Position numbers and translations under genes: made by a program. Shown one piece after another: positions 28,287-36,680 of a stretch of DNA of 64,000 bases (the first letter of the stretch is position 1; every line of letters begins with the position of its first letter). Under the pieces are notes generated by a model. It saw nothing but the letters and a program-made list of their open reading frames with translations, did not search any database and was not told where the DNA came from. The DNA comes from Streptococcus constellatus subsp. constellatus. GTDB lineage: Bacteria > Bacillota > Bacilli > Lactobacillales > Streptococcaceae. The DNA is taken from NCBI RefSeq assembly GCF_023167545.1, contig NZ_AP014647.1, positions 1,116,001 through 1,180,000 on the forward strand, in the 5' to 3' direction.

Positions 28287-29294
28287 TTATTTATTTTTTA
28301 TAACACCATTCAACTCTTTCTCGTATTCCTTAAGAGTCTCAATGATTTTATCAAATGGTATCTTTTCTCCAAACAACATATTTTTCATGCTGTCATAGTC
28401 TTTTGAAAAAATTTCCAATCCTTCCTTTGATGGTATTAACTTTAAATTACCATTCATGATGTCATCATATTTCGCCCAATTACTTGCGTAGAATTTTTTC
28501 TTAAAGTGAATAACTATTTTTAATAGTTCGATGTTTTCAAAACTCTTTTCTCTAATATCCGTTAGTATCATTTTATAAACATCGTAAAAATGTCTTGAAT
28601 ATCTTGTCGGATAATTTCCATTCACTCGATTTGCTTCTCTATGAAGTATAGTAATCTTTTCAAAAAAGGTTCGTAAACTGTCTACCGCCACAACTTCTAT
28701 ATTTTCATCAAATACTTCTGGATACGCTTCTTCGATATAAGTTTTTATTTTTTGATTGCTTGCAGGAATTGGTTCTGCTAAGCTTCCAATTTCCAATCTT
28801 ATCACTTGTAGAATCGAGCTATCTTTATGATTTTTAGGATAGTCAAAACATATTGTCTGTCTGTCAAACTCATCAATATAAAAACTATATATTTTGTGCT
28901 TTAGTATTTCTTTAAAATCATTTTGTAGAGTGGGCAGAAATTCATCACGCAGAAATACTTTTGTATCATCATTTATTTTATCGATGAATTTTAGTTGCTT
29001 GGTATTACTTCTATCTTCATAAGGTTCTATTTTTCCGTATCCTAAAACTTTCCAATCTAACGCAAGGTCTATATCTTCTGAAAATCTTTCAATCAACTTA
29101 TAAACTTTAGATAGACTTGTTCCACCTTTAAAAACAATAGCATCCCTGTACTTAAACCTACTAAACAGATATTTTAAAATCACACATACCCACAAATCTT
29201 TTTCTACAATAGCTTTCGACATATTGAGTTTGTCTGCGGTGTTTTGTATAACAAGCTCTAATTCTTCGCTTGATATTTCTAATAATTTACTCAT
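28287..29294 (-). CDS. abiEii: AbiEii toxin, nucleotidyltransferase
   Basis: A 335-residue protein of the AbiEii/type IV toxin family. The nucleotidyltransferase core shows FKGGTSLSKVY (56-66) and SEDIDLAL (72-79), carrying the two catalytic aspartates. Downstream is a helical region with RLEIGSLAEP and HFYDVYKM. In abortive-infection systems the toxin stops growth during phage infection, and AbiEi limits its expression. It overlaps the antitoxin gene by eight bases, so the two are translationally coupled. The pair sits inside the element's conjugation backbone. Confidence 0.88.
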   Translation of the reverse strand: MSKLLEISSEELELVIQNTADKLNMSKAIVEKDLWVCVILKYLFSRFKYRDAIVFKGGTSLSKVYKLIERFSEDIDLALDWKVLGYGKIEPYEDRSNTKQLKFIDKINDDTKVFLRDEFLPTLQNDFKEILKHKIYSFYIDEFDRQTICFDYPKNHKDSSILQVIRLEIGSLAEPIPASNQKIKTYIEEAYPEVFDENIEVVAVDSLRTFFEKITILHREANRVNGNYPTRYSRHFYDVYKMILTDIREKSFENIELLKIVIHFKKKFYASNWAKYDDIMNGNLKLIPSKEGLEIFSKDYDSMKNMLFGEKIPFDKIIETLKEYEKELNGVIKNK

Positions 29295-29892
29295 AGTTGA
29301 TCTCCTGTATCTTTTCTAAAACTTCCTGTATCCAAAAAGGAAGTTTTAAAGTATCTTCTTTCAAATTTTCTTTAATTCTTTTGGCAAATACAGCAAGCTT
29401 TTTTATATCTTCTTCACTGATGTTGTCTTTGCCTAATGCCTTAATTGCCTGTATTAAAATGGACAATTCTTTGGAATAAGATGTTATGTTTCTATTTGTT
29501 GTGTGTTTAAAGATGATCTTTTTATCCCTATACAAATATTCTCTATATGCCCCATCTGAAATATAAATATACTCATTAGGAATTTGAGTGGACAATCCTG
29601 TATAGTTTAGAGCTGTATCTCCTGTGGGAGCTATTGTCCAAGAAAATTTATCTGCAAGTTTTTCAGCAACTTCACTTGCATCCGGATAGGAATATTCTTT
29701 TAAAATCTCGCTATATTTTGGTTTTATATATAATCCATCAATGAGCCTCGTAATCTGATTTTCTTCATTTAATCTATATAAGACAGATTTAATTGTGTTT
29801 TTTGTTCCAAGATTGTAGAAATCATTAATAGAAAAAATTTTCCCTTGATTTTCTGACATAATTTTTTCTATTTGATTCGTTATAGGAATCAT
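29287..29892 (-). CDS. abiEi: AbiEi antitoxin, DNA-binding regulator
   Basis: A 201-residue protein starting at the ATG at 29892 (MIPITNQIEK), chosen for its perfect AAGGAGGTGAT; an earlier ATG at 29937 lies before the operator. The N-terminal winged helix resembles AbiEi_4 (GKIFSINDFYNLGTKNTIKS, then ITRLIDGLYIKP). The C-terminal domain contains APTGDTALNYTGLSTQ and YISDG. AbiEi antitoxins repress their own promoter and neutralise AbiEii. The imperfect inverted repeat at 29907-29936 directly upstream is a good candidate for its operator. Confidence 0.85.
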   Translation of the reverse strand: MIPITNQIEKIMSENQGKIFSINDFYNLGTKNTIKSVLYRLNEENQITRLIDGLYIKPKYSEILKEYSYPDASEVAEKLADKFSWTIAPTGDTALNYTGLSTQIPNEYIYISDGAYREYLYRDKKIIFKHTTNRNITSYSKELSILIQAIKALGKDNISEEDIKKLAVFAKRIKENLKEDTLKLPFWIQEVLEKIQEINYE

Positions 29893-29906
29893 ATAAATCA
29901 CCTCCT

Positions 29907-29936
29907 TGCACCTAAAATTATATACTTTTGGGTGCA
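29907..29936 (-). promoter_or_regulatory. Inverted repeat upstream of abiEi, likely autoregulatory operator
   Basis: TGCACCTAAAA (29907-29917) and TTTTGGGTGCA (29926-29936) form 11-bp arms with one mismatch around an 8-bp spacer, immediately upstream of the abiEi ribosome site. AbiEi proteins are known to bind inverted repeats in their own promoter. A degenerate second copy lies at 34894-34923. Confidence 0.6.
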
Positions 29937-29980
29937 AAAAGTCAATGCTAAAACTTTTCTAAAACTTTTCTAAAAGTTTC

Positions 29981-31684
29981 CTATTTGTATTGTTTTATCG
30001 TAATATTTATTTCTTCCTCAATTTTTTTCAGAAAATCTTCTTTATTTTCCTTGCCTTTTTCAATATCCGATAGCTCCATTTCCCACTTTGCGGTAGTTTC
30101 TGCTGACTTAAAGCTATCCGCTACAATCGTTACAAGGCTAATTCCTTTATGCGTGGCTATAAGATTTTTCTTATCACTTTCTACAAATCCCTTAAAGATT
30201 AAGTTTTCAATAATCCCTGCCCTTGTCGCCGGAGTACCAAGCCCCTTTCTTTCCACCTCAGCACCTTTTTCTAAGGCATCATTTCCTGCAACCTCCATCG
30301 CCTTTAAAAGTGTATCTTCAGTAAAGTGTTTCTGAGGTTGGGTGAATTTCTCTTTAATCTCTTTATTTTCTACTTCAAATACATCGCCTACTTTTACATC
30401 AGGAAGCTCTATATCTTCATTTTTCTTAGACTTGTAATCTTTAAGATATTTTGTAAAGCCGTCATCTTTAACAACCTTGCCGGCACTTGTAAACTCAAAG
30501 CCGTCAAATAAAACTACAATCTTTGTTGTATTTTCAATAAGTGGATAGCCTACACTTGCATGGAGCTTATTAGAAATAAGCCTATATACCTTTGCTTCAC
30601 TCTCAGGAATATTCGATAAATCCTCACTTAGCGAGCTTACTGTCGGAATAATAGCGTGATGATCTGTAACCTTTTTAGAATCAAATACTACCTTAATACG
30701 CTCTGTATCAAAGTCATTTTTACCCAAAATGTTATTGACCGTACTTACAATCATATCCTCTGTTAAACATCTGCTGTCTGTTCTTGGATAGGTAATCAGT
30801 TTCTTTTCATACAGGCTTTGAGCATAATCAAGTGTCTGTTTAGCACTGTATCCGAAATACTTATTACACTCTCTTTGTAGCGTTGTAAGATCAAATGGCA
30901 AGTCAGGCTTTGTAATTTTCTCCTTCTGAATAATATCAGTAATTTCAATCTTATCGTCTACTAAATTGATTAGCTGTTCAGTAGCAACTTCATCATCAAT
31001 TCTGTCTGTTGAAAGTGTAAATCCATTCATAGAAAGCTCTACTGTGTAATATTTTTCTTTCTGATAATTTGCTATCTCATCATCTCTTTTTACAATCATG
31101 GCAAGGGTAGGTGTCTGCACTCTGCCAACACTGTAATTTTGCTGATACAGACAAGAGTAGAGCCTACTAATATTCATTCCGACTAACCAATCCGCAATAG
31201 CTCTTGCCTGTGCCGATTCAAAGAGATTATCATAGTCTTTTCCGTCTGTTAGGTTATCAAAACCCTCTTTAATGGCACTATCTTCCATTGAAGAAATCCA
31301 AAGGCGTTTCATCTTCTTTTTACAATTCACTTGATTATATACAAGTCTAAAAATACTTTCTCCCTCACGCCCTGCATCGCAGGCATTGATAACCATATCA
31401 ATCTCTTTATTATTCATCAGCTTTTTAAGGATGTTAAACTGCTTCTTGGTTGCCTTTGCTACTTCATACTTGTAGTCGCTTGGAATAATCGGTAAATCAG
31501 CCATATTCCACTTGGCGTACTTTTCATCATAAGCATTCGGATTTGCCATTTGAATTAGGTGTCCAACGCACCAGCTCACCATATATCCGTTTCCTTCATA
31601 ATATCCGTCTTTCTTTTTATTTGCTCCAATAACCTTTGCAATGGAGATTGCAACACTCGGCTTTTCTGCAATAACTAACTTCAT
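29981..31684 (-). CDS. topB: DNA topoisomerase III (TopB-like) of the element
   Basis: A 567-residue type IA topoisomerase starting at MKLVIAEKPSVAISIAKVIG (ATG at 31684 behind GGAGG). The Toprim motif is seen as the first strand plus DAGREGE near 100. The active-site tyrosine lies in KLITYPRTDS near residue 297. A later conserved segment reads GLGTPATRAGIIENL. It has no obvious C-terminal zinc fingers, as is usual for conjugative-element TopB. It relaxes or decatenates single-stranded regions during element replication and transfer. The AbiE operon follows about 90 bases downstream. Confidence 0.9.
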   Translation of the reverse strand: MKLVIAEKPSVAISIAKVIGANKKKDGYYEGNGYMVSWCVGHLIQMANPNAYDEKYAKWNMADLPIIPSDYKYEVAKATKKQFNILKKLMNNKEIDMVINACDAGREGESIFRLVYNQVNCKKKMKRLWISSMEDSAIKEGFDNLTDGKDYDNLFESAQARAIADWLVGMNISRLYSCLYQQNYSVGRVQTPTLAMIVKRDDEIANYQKEKYYTVELSMNGFTLSTDRIDDEVATEQLINLVDDKIEITDIIQKEKITKPDLPFDLTTLQRECNKYFGYSAKQTLDYAQSLYEKKLITYPRTDSRCLTEDMIVSTVNNILGKNDFDTERIKVVFDSKKVTDHHAIIPTVSSLSEDLSNIPESEAKVYRLISNKLHASVGYPLIENTTKIVVLFDGFEFTSAGKVVKDDGFTKYLKDYKSKKNEDIELPDVKVGDVFEVENKEIKEKFTQPQKHFTEDTLLKAMEVAGNDALEKGAEVERKGLGTPATRAGIIENLIFKGFVESDKKNLIATHKGISLVTIVADSFKSAETTAKWEMELSDIEKGKENKEDFLKKIEEEINITIKQYK

Positions 31685-31714
31685 CTGTGTTTTCCTCCTG
31701 TTATAAATCAAAAT

Positions 31715-31741
31715 AGGACGAAAAATTTTATCCTCCGCCCT
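31715..31741 (-). terminator. Hairpin between surface protein and topB genes
   Basis: On the minus strand AGGGCG pairs with CGTCCT (one G-U) and is followed by ATTTTG. It closely matches the hairpin at 34861-34888. Confidence 0.5.
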
Positions 31742-31771
31742 GTGTCTATCTATTCATATAGTTGTTGCTAT

Positions 31772-34700
31772 TTACTTCCTTTTATACAACCCATAAGCAA
31801 TCATTCCAGCCAATGATAGACAAAGTATTCCTACATAGAAATACATATTTGATGACTCACCAGTCTTTGGAATAGAACCTTGCTTTATATTTTCTCTCGG
31901 CTTATCTTCTTTTTGTGTCGGATTTTCCTTTTTAGGTGTCTGTGGCTTTTCCTTTATGTGAACTGTTTGGTTCTTGTCGTTAATATCCTTGTGTTCTGCC
32001 ACCTTTTTCCAACTTCCGTCTTCATCCTTTTCATAAAATTCCTCAAAGGCAACAAGGTTTTTACCTAGCAGCTCACTTGCATCAAAGGTAAATTTCATAT
32101 TGTGAACTTCTTTGGCATCTTCGGCAGTAAATTCTTTTTCACTTTGCACTAATCTCTGATTGACCTTAAGTTCCACATTATCTTCTTTAATCATCTGAAA
32201 ACCCTTTAGCTTATATGTTTTACCCTTTTCTAAGCCATCCAGTTCTACCTTGTCCTTTAAGATAAGTTCTTTTTTATTATCCAGCTCTTTTTCACCATTT
32301 TCTCCGGTCGATACGGTTCTGATAGTGATTTTCTTAGATTGTGTTTTTTCCCTTTCTTTCACTAAAATTGTCTGCTCCTCACTATTTAAATCTTTATGTT
32401 CTGCAACTTTTATCCATTCACCATTTTCTTTCTGTTCATATAATTCTTCAAAAGTTACCAAATTCTTTCCTGAAAGTTCGCTACTATCAAATTCAAAATA
32501 CATTGTTTTCTTGCTGCCCGCATCTTTTGCGATAAACTCTTTCGTAGTTTCAACTCTCTTTTCATTTACAACAAGTTCTTTATGATCTTCCTTTACCATC
32601 TGCCAGCCCTTCAGCTGATATTTGATTCCTTCTTTCAAACCTTTTAACTTAACCGTGTCCACGATAATGGTTTTTTTATCTGCAAACATTGTCTTTTCAC
32701 CATTTTTTCCTGTAGCTGTTGTATGAATAGACACTTCCTCCTTATATGCATCAGTAAGAGTCCCCAAATGAACTGTATGATTGTCCTTAGATACCACAAC
32801 TTCAAATGCCGGAATCAATTCAAAAGCTTGATTATTTTTGCATCTCATCTCTTCGATTGTATAGGTATCATAAGGCAGGGCGCCCTTACTATCATCCGGT
32901 TCAGATATTCCGAACCAAATTCCATCTTCACTACTCTTTCCCTCATTGGTATGATTCTTGTGAGAGTTCCATTTAGATGAAGTTGAAAATTGTCCGTTAC
33001 GATCCGTCAATACAATATGACTTTCTCCTGTGCTTTTACTTGTGATTTTAAAAGGAATATTTGCCAATCTCTTATGCATCTTTTCTCCTATCTTAACTCC
33101 TTCAATATCTCCACGCTTGACCTGATTATAGATAGAATGGTCCTTATCAGTTAAATCAACCATTTTTTCGTCTTCTGTAATTGAAAATTCTATTTCTTTT
33201 GCCCCGTTTGTTAAATAACCCTCAGGCGGTGTTTTTTCTGAAAGTTTATATTTCCCATGTGGAAGTAAATCTGGAGATGTAGAAGCAATTCCGTTAATAT
33301 CCGTATAGATGGTCTTTACTACTTCATTCTTCTTATAAAGTTTTCCCAAAACCAGAACACTGTTTTCATTTAAAGAAATGATATTAAAAGAAGCATCCTT
33401 TAAAGCAGCACCCCCCTGTGGCTTTGTATCTCCTGTTTCCAAATCTCGTTTCTGAATCTTTATTCCGCCACGAATGACTTTATCCGATACAACCACCTGA
33501 TTACTTCCCGTCAATACTGCAAAATCACCTTCTTCCATAATTTGTGCAACATAAAGTCCCTTGATTTGCTCGCCGCTATTTCCTACTTGTATATAAGAAC
33601 CTTTCAATAAATAGCCATTCGGAGCTTTTGTTTCTTCAACTGTTAATGTTCCAATCGGCAAAACAATCTTCCCGTCCTGCATATAAAAACGATCGCCTGA
33701 TACCTTATGTTCATCTGATAATTTTGTAATATAACGAATTGTGCCATCACTTTTCTTTTCAGAAACAGTCTTTGTAACCCATGTACAGGTTGCTTCTTTC
33801 GGAAGATTTTCTTTATTGTAAATGCCCTCATAATACTTCCATGTAAATTCTGCTCCTTCTAACAAGGCATTTCCTTGTGGGTTTGATACCTGCGTTTCCA
33901 TATCTATTTTAAAAATTTCAACAGAGCAATCTGTAACTTTAGGCATATCAGAAACTTTCAAAATTACTGTTTTGCCCGTTTCAATTTTAATAGGATGGAC
34001 TGCTGGATCAATTTTATATCCAGGCGGTGCAGACAGTTCTTTAATATAAGCGATTCCAATTTTCATTTCTATAATTTCCGTCTCGCCTTTTTCATTTGTT
34101 GTAAGAGTTGCGACCTGGTTGCTACAATCTTCATCTGAAAATACCCCGTATTTTGCATTGGCAAGCGAATAATTGCCATTGCCATATGTCACATCACTAT
34201 TCCTGGATTTTTTTTGAAGCGTCACTTTCCCAACATTAAGTTTTGCCCAAAATTGCCCCAAATCCTGTCCCTCACCGGAATATACATATCCTCCACATTC
34301 ATATCGTTCCCTATTCTCTTTCACAAATTTTTTCGCACCGATGAATACTTCCTCCTGTATATTTTTATCTATCTCATTATAGGAAGCTCTGACGTTATCA
34401 CAGTTCCAGCCTAAATGCGTGCTTAATCGTTGCCAAACAACAAGCTGTCTTAAAAGATAAGCATGATTTTCACTTATTCCCCCATGGCTTTTAGTATATT
34501 GTTTTACATATTCAATGGATAACGCAATATCACTTATCTGTTCAGGACTCATACGAGTACTTGCATCTTCTCTTACTTTATATCCACTTCTAAAGTTCGT
34601 ATTGATGTCAATACAATAAGCATCTTCTCCTCCAACAGTTAAATATCCTTCATTAAATGTAGAGGTAATAGACCCGTCATTCATTACTTTTTCAACCATT

Positions 34701-34828
34701 CCTACTCTTGTCTTTGATTCTGTCCAGTATTGCAAACCTTCCGTCGCATATACTGGATTAAATGCCATCCCCATCGTTGCTAATAACACGGCAAATAGCA
34801 ATGATAGACATTTCTGAATTTTTCTCAT
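31772..34828 (-). CDS. Thioester/SpaA/VaFE repeat surface protein with cell-wall anchor
   Basis: A 1018-residue secreted protein. There is a signal peptide (MRKIQKCLSLLFAVLLATMG, cleavage near 29). A thioester-type domain follows, with the reactive cysteine context GGEDAYCIDIN near 70 and LLRQLVVWQRL near 130. Next come SpaA/Cna-B repeats (GYLLKGSYIQV, GYLTNGAKEI) and two VaFE-type domains near 700-960 with VTFEELYE and VAFEEFYE. The C-terminal sorting signal is IPKTGE, a hydrophobic helix and KRK. Such proteins form intramolecular ester or thioester bonds and mediate adhesion. In an ICE it may aid donor-recipient contact (inference). No sortase is seen in the window. Confidence 0.88.
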   Translation of the reverse strand: MRKIQKCLSLLFAVLLATMGMAFNPVYATEGLQYWTESKTRVGMVEKVMNDGSITSTFNEGYLTVGGEDAYCIDINTNFRSGYKVREDASTRMSPEQISDIALSIEYVKQYTKSHGGISENHAYLLRQLVVWQRLSTHLGWNCDNVRASYNEIDKNIQEEVFIGAKKFVKENRERYECGGYVYSGEGQDLGQFWAKLNVGKVTLQKKSRNSDVTYGNGNYSLANAKYGVFSDEDCSNQVATLTTNEKGETEIIEMKIGIAYIKELSAPPGYKIDPAVHPIKIETGKTVILKVSDMPKVTDCSVEIFKIDMETQVSNPQGNALLEGAEFTWKYYEGIYNKENLPKEATCTWVTKTVSEKKSDGTIRYITKLSDEHKVSGDRFYMQDGKIVLPIGTLTVEETKAPNGYLLKGSYIQVGNSGEQIKGLYVAQIMEEGDFAVLTGSNQVVVSDKVIRGGIKIQKRDLETGDTKPQGGAALKDASFNIISLNENSVLVLGKLYKKNEVVKTIYTDINGIASTSPDLLPHGKYKLSEKTPPEGYLTNGAKEIEFSITEDEKMVDLTDKDHSIYNQVKRGDIEGVKIGEKMHKRLANIPFKITSKSTGESHIVLTDRNGQFSTSSKWNSHKNHTNEGKSSEDGIWFGISEPDDSKGALPYDTYTIEEMRCKNNQAFELIPAFEVVVSKDNHTVHLGTLTDAYKEEVSIHTTATGKNGEKTMFADKKTIIVDTVKLKGLKEGIKYQLKGWQMVKEDHKELVVNEKRVETTKEFIAKDAGSKKTMYFEFDSSELSGKNLVTFEELYEQKENGEWIKVAEHKDLNSEEQTILVKEREKTQSKKITIRTVSTGENGEKELDNKKELILKDKVELDGLEKGKTYKLKGFQMIKEDNVELKVNQRLVQSEKEFTAEDAKEVHNMKFTFDASELLGKNLVAFEEFYEKDEDGSWKKVAEHKDINDKNQTVHIKEKPQTPKKENPTQKEDKPRENIKQGSIPKTGESSNMYFYVGILCLSLAGMIAYGLYKRK

Positions 34829-34860
34829 TCTGTATATCTCCTTTCCGTTTTAACTAAAAT

Positions 34861-34888
34861 AGGGCGAAAGATGTTACTCTCCCGCCCT
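34861..34888 (-). terminator. Hairpin between CD1107-like and surface protein genes
   Basis: On the minus strand AGGGCG pairs with CGCCCT and is followed by ATTTTAG, 33 bases before the surface protein start. Same type as 31715-31741. Confidence 0.5.
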
Positions 34889-34893
34889 GACTT

Positions 34894-34923
34894 TGCACCC
34901 AAAATCATATGTTTTTAGATGCG
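34894..34923 (-). promoter_or_regulatory. Second, degenerate copy of the AbiE-type inverted repeat
   Basis: TGCACCCAAAA (34894-34904), an 8-bp spacer, then TTTTAGATGCG (34913-34923). Arm order, spacer length and most bases match the putative abiEi operator. It overlaps the end of the CD1107-like gene, upstream of the surface protein. Confidence 0.4.
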
Positions 34924-34924
34924 T

Positions 34925-36454
34925 TTATTCTTCATCTTCTACTTCATCTGCATCATTTATTTCTTCCTCGCTTTCAGCTTCAGAAAAGAAATCATCATCT
35001 TCCTCCTCTAAGGCTTCAAGTTCTTTATCTTCTTTCTTTTTCACAACTTTAAAATAGTAGCCTGCTCCTAATGCACCACCTACTACAAGAAGCAAAATAA
35101 TATAGGTTCCTAAATTACTCTTTTCGTCCTTCTTCTCAGGCTTTACTTCTTCCTTAACAGGTTCTTCTTTTACTACTTCCCGTTTTGGTGTTTCTTTTTT
35201 CTCTACCATATTCAGTAAATCATCTTCGGATACTTCTGTAAGAAGCATTACATTTTCTTGTGTCTCATCATGGTTGATGATTAAATAAAAAGTCTTTCCA
35301 TTTTTAGTTTGGAAGGTAATAAACTGCCTTGCATCTGCTGTATACTGATCTGTTTTTTTATTATCACTGCCATCTCCATGATGAATCGGATAGTCCTTAT
35401 TTGCATTATCTTTATTTTCCGTAACGGACGCTCTTGCCTTTGATGACGATGAAGCTATTCCTTTATTAGTATTTACGCTCTTGCTTGTACCATCAATTGA
35501 TGAGTCCTGACTTTTATTCGCAGGAGCTTTAGCTGTCAACTTATTGGGATAGTGAACTTCCTTTTCTTTTTCCTTTACTTCCGTTTTACTTGCATCCTTT
35601 GTAGTATTATCTGAGCTTACTTTATCAGATGAACCTTTACCAGTACTACTTATAGAAGTCTGTGGTGTTTGAGGAGAAATACCTGAACTTGACTTAATAC
35701 CAGAAATTGGACTAATCGGTGTAACTGACTGCGATGTTATATGGGCTTTATTTGTTCCCGCAGCCTTTTTCTCAAGTTCTTTGACCTTTTCAGTCAGCTT
35801 ATCTATTTCCTTTTTCATATCAACTGATAAGTCTTTATTTCCCTTGCCCTTTTTTACTTTTCCTTTTAGGCTCTCAATCTCATCTTCAAGGTCTTTGATT
35901 TTTTCCTTTTGCTTATCACTTAATTTGTCTTTGTCCTTAAGTTCGCAATTTAACTTATCAAGTTTATCCTGAAGCTCTTTTGCCTCTTTTTTCATTTTGG
36001 AAATATCGTCTTTAGAAAGTTCTGTCTGTGTTTCCCCATTTCCCGTCTGACTTTCTTTATCCTTGATTTTTGTCCTTTCTACCTTACGGCTAATCTCATC
36101 TTTTCCATCTCCCTTCACTTCATAAAACAGAAATTCATCAATAAATTTCATATCATCGGAAAGCTCTGGAAGATCTCCGCTATCAAGCAGCTGCCCTTTC
36201 TTAGCTTTTATCTTTTCTTCTTTAAAAATCATTTCATTCTCAAAAATGTATTTTACATTTACTTCTGCTCCTGTTTGAACAGCATTGTCACTTGTAGGTG
36301 CTTCTGTTGGACTTATAAATGTTGGAAGTAAGCCACCTTGTGCAAATACAATCCTACTACTTGCAAACATTCCAACAACTATGGCTGTAACTATAAGCAA
36401 AATCCCAAGTCCTGCTCCAAATAATTTCTTATTCTTTTTCAAATTGGTTTTCAT
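34925..36454 (-). CDS. CD1107-family (DUF4366-like) mobile element membrane protein
   Basis: A 509-residue protein. It has an N-terminal membrane segment (LFGAGLGILLIVTAIVVGMF, about 11-30) with a signal-like end, and a coiled coil at about 145-235 (KKEAKELQDKLDKLNCELK). A Ser/Thr/Lys-rich linker, a small folded region near 375-410 (FITFQTKNGKTFYLIIN) and a C-terminal helix (LGTYIILLLVVGGALGAGYY) before an acidic tail complete it. This arrangement matches the CD1107/DUF4366 proteins always found near TopB and the CHAP protein in Tn1549-type elements. It is probably a cell-surface component of the transfer machine. Confidence 0.8.
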   Translation of the reverse strand: MKTNLKKNKKLFGAGLGILLIVTAIVVGMFASSRIVFAQGGLLPTFISPTEAPTSDNAVQTGAEVNVKYIFENEMIFKEEKIKAKKGQLLDSGDLPELSDDMKFIDEFLFYEVKGDGKDEISRKVERTKIKDKESQTGNGETQTELSKDDISKMKKEAKELQDKLDKLNCELKDKDKLSDKQKEKIKDLEDEIESLKGKVKKGKGNKDLSVDMKKEIDKLTEKVKELEKKAAGTNKAHITSQSVTPISPISGIKSSSGISPQTPQTSISSTGKGSSDKVSSDNTTKDASKTEVKEKEKEVHYPNKLTAKAPANKSQDSSIDGTSKSVNTNKGIASSSSKARASVTENKDNANKDYPIHHGDGSDNKKTDQYTADARQFITFQTKNGKTFYLIINHDETQENVMLLTEVSEDDLLNMVEKKETPKREVVKEEPVKEEVKPEKKDEKSNLGTYIILLLVVGGALGAGYYFKVVKKKEDKELEALEEEDDDFFSEAESEEEINDADEVEDEE

Positions 36455-36668
36455 TTATTTTCTCCTTTTTCAGTTCTGCTTTTTGTCTGTTTACCTTTGC
36501 TATCAAATCGCTGATTGTGATGTTGTTCTTTCTGCAAATGGCAATAATTTCTTCATTTTCAAGTTCTTCTTCACGAATAAACAAAGACTCCAATTCTTCA
36601 TCAATCAGAGCCTTTTTATCATTTAACTTCTTTATTCTGTTTTTAACTACTGTTAGTTCTTTTTTCAC
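36429..36668 (-). CDS. DUF4315-family protein
   Basis: A 79-residue charged coiled-coil protein (MKKELTVVKNRIKKLNDKKA) with ENEEIIAICRKNNITISDLI near its middle, the DUF4315 pattern. It overlaps the start of the CD1107-like gene by 26 bases and follows the CHAP gene by 12. Function unknown; it is a constant member of this conjugation module. Confidence 0.75.
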   Translation of the reverse strand: MKKELTVVKNRIKKLNDKKALIDEELESLFIREEELENEEIIAICRKNNITISDLIAKVNRQKAELKKEKINENQFEKE

Positions 36669-36680
36669 ATTGTTCCCTCC

